Positions 59,577 to 64,000 of a stretch of DNA of 64,000 nt are shown piece by piece (the first letter of the stretch is position 1; every line of letters begins with the position of its first letter). Origin of the DNA: Lachnospiraceae bacterium (GTDB lineage: Bacteria; Bacillota; Clostridia; Lachnospirales; Lachnospiraceae); assembly GCA_902363135.1 (NCBI GenBank), contig CABIZF010000002.1, positions 310,001-374,000 of the forward strand, given 5' to 3'. The notes beneath the pieces are model-generated. The model made no database searches. It was not told the origin of the DNA and was given only the letters and a program-made list of their open reading frames with translations. The translations under genes and the position numbers were made by a program.

Positions 59577-60065
59577 ATGCGTTGTATAATAGTTACGGAA
59601 GGTTTTGGAGATATGGTCTTTGAGCTGTATCCAAAGCTTGCTCCGATTACAGTAAAAAATTTTGTTGACACAGCACGCAGTGGGTTTTATGATGGACTTG
59701 CGTGGTGCAGAATTGTAAAGGGCTATGTGATTCAGGGAGGTTCCCCGGACAATGATATCATGACTGACAGCGACTGGCATATCAGGGGGGAGTTTGAAGA
59801 AAACGGAATCCCGAATACGATCCGGCATATCCGCGGTGCAATTTCAATGGCACGGGATGATGCATATGATACGGCAGGGACGCAGTTCTTTGTTGTACAT
59901 CAGGATGCGGCAAAGCTGGACGGCAGATATGCGGCATTTGGACAGATGGTTTCCGGTTTTGAGGTGCTGGATGCGATTGCAGATGTGCCGACGTCCGGAC
60001 CGGATACATGGAACAGGCCGCTTACGATGCCGGTGATCAAAGAGATCCGCATCGAAGAAGAATAG
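59577..60065 (+). CDS. Peptidyl-prolyl cis-trans isomerase, cyclophilin type
   Basis: A 162-residue cytosolic cyclophilin that speeds prolyl isomerisation during folding. FELYPKLAPITVKNFVDTARSGFYDG, then FVVHQD and FGQMVSGFEVLDAI are typical. The loop GAISMARDDAYDTAGTQFFV holds the conserved active-site region (SMAR, GTQFF). Some substrate-site aromatic residues differ from the E. coli enzymes. AGGAG precedes the ATG. It stands alone between two terminators. Confidence 0.92.
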   Translation: MRCIIVTEGFGDMVFELYPKLAPITVKNFVDTARSGFYDGLAWCRIVKGYVIQGGSPDNDIMTDSDWHIRGEFEENGIPNTIRHIRGAISMARDDAYDTAGTQFFVVHQDAAKLDGRYAAFGQMVSGFEVLDAIADVPTSGPDTWNRPLTMPVIKEIRIEEE

Positions 60066-60087
60066 ATAGAGCTGAATTCTTACACAG

Positions 60088-60128
60088 GACGCAGGGACTA
60101 CGGCAGTTACCGTGGCCCCTGCGTCTTT
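60088..60128 (+). terminator. Terminator after the cyclophilin gene
   Basis: GGACGCAGGG pairs with CCCTGCGTC, with ACGG/CCGT inside, followed by TTTG. The rest of 60129-60270 shows no feature other than the next ribosome binding site. Confidence 0.65.
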
Positions 60129-60270
60129 GCGCCATGGGGCGCGCCATGTACGTCCGGGGTGGGGGCTTTGGAAGTGACGGATCAGGCACGACGGCAGCGT
60201 TGCGGGGGATGGAAAAGCTGGCAGATCTGTGCTGCCCGCGGAAAATAAGAGAAGGGAATATGGGGGAATT

Positions 60271-60915
60271 ATGAATTATTCAGATATTCTGATTTATATT
60301 ATGGAAATGCTCGGATCAGTCGCATTTGCGTCGTCCGGCGCAATGCTCGGGATCGAGCGGAAAATGGACTTATTCGGGGTAAATGTGCTCGGTGTGACGA
60401 CAGCAGTGGGAGGCGGTATGATCCGCGATCTGATACTTGGGATCACGCCGCCGGTAATGTTTCAGGATGCATCGTATGCACTGGCAGCGGTAGCGACTTC
60501 GACGGTCCTGTTTTTTATTGCCTATATCCGACAGCAGCTCTTTTCCGGCAGCCTTGCAGTCTGGTATGACCGGATCATGCTGATCTGCGATACGATCGGC
60601 CTTGGGATCTTTACGGTGGTCGGCAGCAGTGCGGCGATCGACGCAGGATACGGTGATAACCGTTTTCTGATCGTCTTCGTAGGCGTCCTCACAGGAGTAG
60701 GCGGAGGAATGATCCGGGATATGATGGCCGGAACAATGCCGTATATTTTTGTGAAGCACATTTATGCGGTGGCGTCCCTGGCAGGCGGATTGCTTTTTGC
60801 TTTGATCTATCCATATCTGCCGCGCCTTGGCAGCATGATGACCGGTGCGGTTTTTGTAATGCTCCTGCGCTATTTTGCGGCGAGATACCGGTGGAATCTG
60901 CCGCGTATCCGCTGA
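60271..60915 (+). CDS. TRIC-type (UPF0126) trimeric cation channel
   Basis: A 214-residue membrane protein with seven predicted segments made of two homologous halves. Each half has the conserved glycine-rich kink and motif: TAVGGGMIRDLILGITPP in the first and TGVGGGMIRDMMAGTMPY in the second. This duplicated GGGxxRD is diagnostic of prokaryotic TRIC channels, which conduct K+ or act in amino-acid related ion balance. GGGGGAA precedes ATG 60271. It is convergent with spoVT with no intervening space. Confidence 0.92.
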   Translation: MNYSDILIYIMEMLGSVAFASSGAMLGIERKMDLFGVNVLGVTTAVGGGMIRDLILGITPPVMFQDASYALAAVATSTVLFFIAYIRQQLFSGSLAVWYDRIMLICDTIGLGIFTVVGSSAAIDAGYGDNRFLIVFVGVLTGVGGGMIRDMMAGTMPYIFVKHIYAVASLAGGLLFALIYPYLPRLGSMMTGAVFVMLLRYFAARYRWNLPRIR

Positions 60916-61464
60916 TCACTGTTCCATTTGCCGTCCCATGAAGCCGGCGGCGCATTTGACGAGTGCCTGCTCGGTCTCCCCGATGGGGTGCCGGACATCG
61001 CGGCAGCGCAGGATTACGGATCCGATGACATCTCCCTCACAGAGGATCGGACTGATGACCTGCGGCATCGTTTCATCCGAATCGTCCCGGGTGATTTTAA
61101 CGGGATTTTTGGATTGGACATCAGAGATGACGTATTCTCGTTCACTCATGATCTCCTCGAGCTGTCCGGTGACCGGAGTACCGATACTCTCCTTTTTTAT
61201 GCCGCCTGCGACAGCGATGACCTGATCCCGGTCTGTGATGCAGACGCTCTGACCGGAAGCGGAGGCCAGTGCTTCCGCGTATTCTTTTGCAAAGCTTCCA
61301 AGCTCCCCGATCGGGGAGTATTTTTTTAATATAATTTCCCCTTCCCGGTCTGTGAAAATTTCCAGCGGGTCGCTTTCACGGATCCGCAGTGTCCGTCGGA
61401 TTTCTTTTGGTATGACGACCCGTCCGAGGTCGTCGATTCTTCTTACAATTCCAGTGGCTTTCAT
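60916..61464 (-). CDS. spoVT: Stage V sporulation transcriptional regulator SpoVT
   Basis: A 182-residue regulator. The AbrB-like swapped-hairpin DNA-binding domain is MKATGIVRRIDDLGRVVIPK followed by EIRRTLRIRESDPLEIF. A GAF domain fills about 60-180 (GQSVCITDRDQVIAVAGGIK, VIGSVILRCRD). SpoVT modulates sigma-G genes in the forespore, so the organism very likely sporulates. ATGGAGGA lies before the ATG. Its stop codon abuts the TRIC gene stop, so transcripts converge. A sigma-G-like promoter is possible upstream. Confidence 0.95.
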   Translation of the reverse strand: MKATGIVRRIDDLGRVVIPKEIRRTLRIRESDPLEIFTDREGEIILKKYSPIGELGSFAKEYAEALASASGQSVCITDRDQVIAVAGGIKKESIGTPVTGQLEEIMSEREYVISDVQSKNPVKITRDDSDETMPQVISPILCEGDVIGSVILRCRDVRHPIGETEQALVKCAAGFMGRQMEQ

Positions 61465-61503
61465 AAAAATTCCTCCATTTATAGTACGATCCGTTTCTGG
61501 AAA

Positions 61504-61532
61504 TAGTATCTGTAAATAAAAGGGTTTTATAC
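61504..61532 (-). promoter_or_regulatory. Possible sigma-G/F promoter of spoVT
   Basis: On the minus strand GTATA (61528-61532), 17 bp, then GATACTA (61504-61510). Each element differs by one base from the forespore consensus as I recall it. Confidence 0.3.
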
Positions 61533-61681
61533 ATACGAGCAGCCTTCTTGTTGCCGTCCGTCAGGCGGGACAACGGAGAAAAACGAAAAAAGTTCTGGTA
61601 TCTGCCTGAAAATAATGATAAAATAACATTCTGTGAAAGAGTATAAAGAAGCAGAGAATGAATGACAGGGAGGAAATCCAG

Positions 61682-62353
61682 ATGAAATACCGTGAGGAGA
61701 TCAGCAATATGATGGCGAAACGCCGTCATGAGGTACTGGAAGTGGCATTTACGCTGTTTGCAGAGCGAACGATTGAAAAGGTATCGGTGAATGATATTGC
61801 TTCTGCTACGGGGATCGGAGTGGCGACGATATTCCGGTATTTTGGGACGAAGCTGTCGCTTTGCGTGGAGCTGGGCGCGCTCAAGTGGAATCAGTTTGCA
61901 AAGGAGATTCGACGAAATTATGAGGAACAGAATTGTGTAAAGAAGACAGCTTACGGGGAATTCTGCTTTTTTATCGACAGTTATCTCTTATTATATAAAA
62001 AACATCAGGATCTGCTGCGCTTTAACGCGAGCTTTGATCAGTTTGTACTGCACGAACATGCCAGTCCGGAAGCACTGACCGAGTATTACAACAGCGTGAC
62101 GCAGTTCTCCGATCTGTTTCATGAGGCATGGGAGAAAGCGCAGACAGATCATACTCTCCGCACGGATATTCCGGAGCAGCAGCTGTTTGTAGGGACGATG
62201 TATATGATGCTCACGATGATGCAGAAGCTCGCAAGCGGCTTGATCTACCCGCAGGAGACCGATACGCTCATTCCTGAGATTTTGAAAATGGAACAGCAGA
62301 TGGTGCTGGAGTACGTGAAGGGCGAGGCGATGAAGGAGACATTTCGTGGATAA
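61682..62353 (+). CDS. TetR-family transcriptional regulator
   Basis: A 223-residue regulator. The N-terminal helix-turn-helix is VLEVAFTLFAERTIEKVSVN followed by DIASATGIGVATIFRYFGTK, matching the TetR signature. The C-terminal ligand domain is helical and unassigned; tetR-like members of this branch often accompany transport or fatty-acid genes, but no target is visible. ATG 61682 follows GGGAGG by 8 bp. It is divergent from spoVT and followed by its own terminator. Confidence 0.92.
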   Translation: MKYREEISNMMAKRRHEVLEVAFTLFAERTIEKVSVNDIASATGIGVATIFRYFGTKLSLCVELGALKWNQFAKEIRRNYEEQNCVKKTAYGEFCFFIDSYLLLYKKHQDLLRFNASFDQFVLHEHASPEALTEYYNSVTQFSDLFHEAWEKAQTDHTLRTDIPEQQLFVGTMYMMLTMMQKLASGLIYPQETDTLIPEILKMEQQMVLEYVKGEAMKETFRG

Positions 62354-62476
62354 GCTGCGCAGGTAATACCATCCGTCCTATTTTTCTGTAATCCATTAAA
62401 ACGGCAGGACGTTTACAAACGCCCTCGAAACTGCTGATGCGGTTATGATATTGGTGACATATGAGCAAATTTATCA

Positions 62477-62509
62477 AGCCCTTCTCCTGACGGAGAGGGC
62501 TGTTTTTTT
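62477..62509 (+). terminator. Terminator after the TetR gene
   Basis: AGCCCTTCTCC pairs with GGAGAGGGCT around TGAC, followed by a run of seven T. The rest of 62510-62768 is AT-rich and shows no gene; it probably holds the promoter of the glycosidase gene, which I could not place with confidence. Confidence 0.85.
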
Positions 62510-62768
62510 AATTGCGCAGAGCAATAAGCTATGAAGTTCTTCAGCTATGAAATATCAATTTTCGGCAGTTTTTAACTTTTGTGAGATAAACGACAATAAT
62601 ATTAAAAACTATGCTGATGCAATACAAAACAACGAATGATGTAAAGAGAATAAAGTAAAAAAATAGAATAATGAAAAAATATGCACATAAAGTACAAAAA
62701 ATAACGCGAATTTTCCATTAAATAAACAAAAATGAAGATTTATAATAAATGCCATAAGGAGGGTGCGT

Positions 62769-64000
62769 ATGAGAGAGAATTTTATTCAGACAAAAGGAGA
62801 GCAGTTTTTCCTGAATGAAAAACCGATTCTGCTTCGCGGCTGGGCGCTTGGGTCATGGATGAATTTTGAACATTTCATGATGGGGCTGCCGGGAACGAAT
62901 TCGATGATACTGGATGCATTTTCTGAGGTATACGGGGAAGAGCGGAAAGAGGAATGGCTGGATGCCATGCTGGAGCATATAGTATCGGAAGAGGATATTG
63001 TATACATGAAAAGCATTGGCGTAAATTCTGTCCGTATCCCGTTCGGCTATCATTATTTTATGGATGATATGCAGCCAAGTGTTTTTCTGGAAAAGGGATT
63101 TGAACGGCTAAACCGGGCAGTGGAACTGTGTGCGAAGCATGAGATGTACGTGATTTTAGATCTTCATTCAACACCGGGTTCGCAGAATACAGACTGGCAT
63201 TCTGACAACATTACCGGGCAGGCGTTGTTCTGGAAATATCGCTGTTTTCAGGATCAAGTGCTCTGGTTGTGGGAGGAACTGTCGGCGCGCTATGCAAATA
63301 ATCCGTGGATTGCAGGATACGATGTGATTAACGAACCGGGATATGGATTGAGCCGGGAGCAGATCAACGGATTTTATCATCGGGTGATTGCGGCAATCCG
63401 GAAACATGATAAAGATCATATTCTTTTCCTGGAAGGAATTGATTTCGGAAGAGACTTTACACCGCTTGCAGAGTTTGATGATCCGCAGATTGCATTGACG
63501 GTACATTTTTATCCATTTGTTCTGGAGGAGAACGTACTGGATCCCGAGATGAGCGATACACACCGCATGGAAATTTTCACAAAAATTTTTGAACGGCAGT
63601 TAAAGGAGACCGGAAGATTCCATCGGCCGATCTGGTGCGGTGAATCCGGGTATGAAATTTTGGATGGACAGGAGTCATTTTATGCAATGCTTCTGGAACA
63701 CAATATTATCCTCTGTGAAGAACGTGGGATCTCGTGGAATCTCTGGACATACAAGGATGCAGGACGGATGGGGCTGGTTGTTCCTAAAAAGGAGTCCGAC
63801 TGGATGCAGCTCCGCCGAAAGCTGGCAGAACACTGGAGTCACGACTGGGAACAGAAGGTTTCTATGAAAGTGACGCATATGCTTGGGGACACTTATTATC
63901 AGCATTTAAGTGATGCACTGGCTTATGATCTGGATTTCCGGGTGCGCTCGATCCAGCACCGGATCGCAGTAGAGCAGCTGTTGAAGCCGGCCCTGAGAGA
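62769..64000 (+). CDS. Glycoside hydrolase family 5 enzyme (partial, runs off the window)
   Basis: At least 410 residues, open at the right edge. The TIM-barrel signatures of GH5 are present: GVNSVRIPFGYHYF, YVILDLHSTPG, and the acid/base glutamate in GYDVINEPGYG at about residue 187. The nucleophile region is IWCGESGYE at about 295. There is no signal peptide, so it is probably intracellular and acts on imported beta-linked oligosaccharides, such as glucan or mannan pieces. AAGGAGGG lies just before ATG 62769. Substrate cannot be assigned without phylogeny. Confidence 0.9.
   Translation, partial: MRENFIQTKGEQFFLNEKPILLRGWALGSWMNFEHFMMGLPGTNSMILDAFSEVYGEERKEEWLDAMLEHIVSEEDIVYMKSIGVNSVRIPFGYHYFMDDMQPSVFLEKGFERLNRAVELCAKHEMYVILDLHSTPGSQNTDWHSDNITGQALFWKYRCFQDQVLWLWEELSARYANNPWIAGYDVINEPGYGLSREQINGFYHRVIAAIRKHDKDHILFLEGIDFGRDFTPLAEFDDPQIALTVHFYPFVLEENVLDPEMSDTHRMEIFTKIFERQLKETGRFHRPIWCGESGYEILDGQESFYAMLLEHNIILCEERGISWNLWTYKDAGRMGLVVPKKESDWMQLRRKLAEHWSHDWEQKVSMKVTHMLGDTYYQHLSDALAYDLDFRVRSIQHRIAVEQLLKPALR

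Noticed and set aside
1..64000. CRISPR array
   Set aside because: No regularly spaced short direct repeats and no cas genes were seen; the repeats present are dispersed and palindromic.

Overview
The window looks like chromosome of a spore-forming, mid-GC Firmicute, most likely a Lachnospiraceae gut bacterium. The reasons are strong AGGAGG-type ribosome binding sites, a SpoVT gene, a clostridial 2[4Fe-4S] ferredoxin, MrnC, PurL with a fused glutaminase domain, a Crh-like HPr, and three oligopeptide ABC systems. Taxonomy is inferred from gene content only.

Layout. 1-8.5 kb: ferredoxin (-), a DUF1858 protein, a membrane-anchored CapA-like protein, a DNA-repair radical SAM/DUF4130 pair behind a promoter carrying two LexA-type boxes, a His-less HPr (Crh-like), and a nuclease-helicase of the XPD/DinG class. 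8.7-18.4 kb: purL, a second and very long CapA-like protein, a degenerate REP-associated (RAYT-like) transposase relative, a lipoprotein and a PAP2 phosphatase. 18.5-25.2 kb: tRNA-Val and tRNA-Met, ispF-cysS-mrnC-rlmB, then ktrB-ktrA. 25.4-40.5 kb and 53.5-59.5 kb: three complete oligopeptide (opp-type) ABC operons with different gene orders. 59.6-64 kb: cyclophilin, TRIC-type channel, SpoVT (-), a TetR regulator and a GH5 glycosidase cut by the window end.

The accessory island is 40.6-53.3 kb. It holds an XRE regulator, an unknown protein, an agr-like LytTR regulator and GHKL kinase, a 48-residue lanthipeptide precursor not represented by a long ORF (core near TLGGGTIATILCC), and a LanM synthetase, with no LanT or immunity gene. 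Directly beside it is a TcdR/UviA-like sigma factor, a BhlA/UviB-like holin, a secreted YARHG/SH3 protein and a phage-type amidase. The amidase promoter has TTTACA-N16-CTCTTT, which matches the promoter class I recall for TcdR-group sigma factors, and the holin has a weaker version with the same spacing. This suggests a sigma-controlled holin/lysin release module next to a transporterless lanthipeptide.

The window also carries at least three families of dispersed palindromic intergenic repeats (called A, B and C here). Two have terminal inverted repeats. Several copies sit inside operons or supply the 3' ends of genes; one encodes the last 17 residues of an OppF. Where long gene-free stretches occur (417-808, 2603-3005, 5190-5585, 5838-6162, 17289-17701, 36057-36392, 48912-49241, 62354-62768) they hold mainly these repeats, promoters and terminators, listed below.
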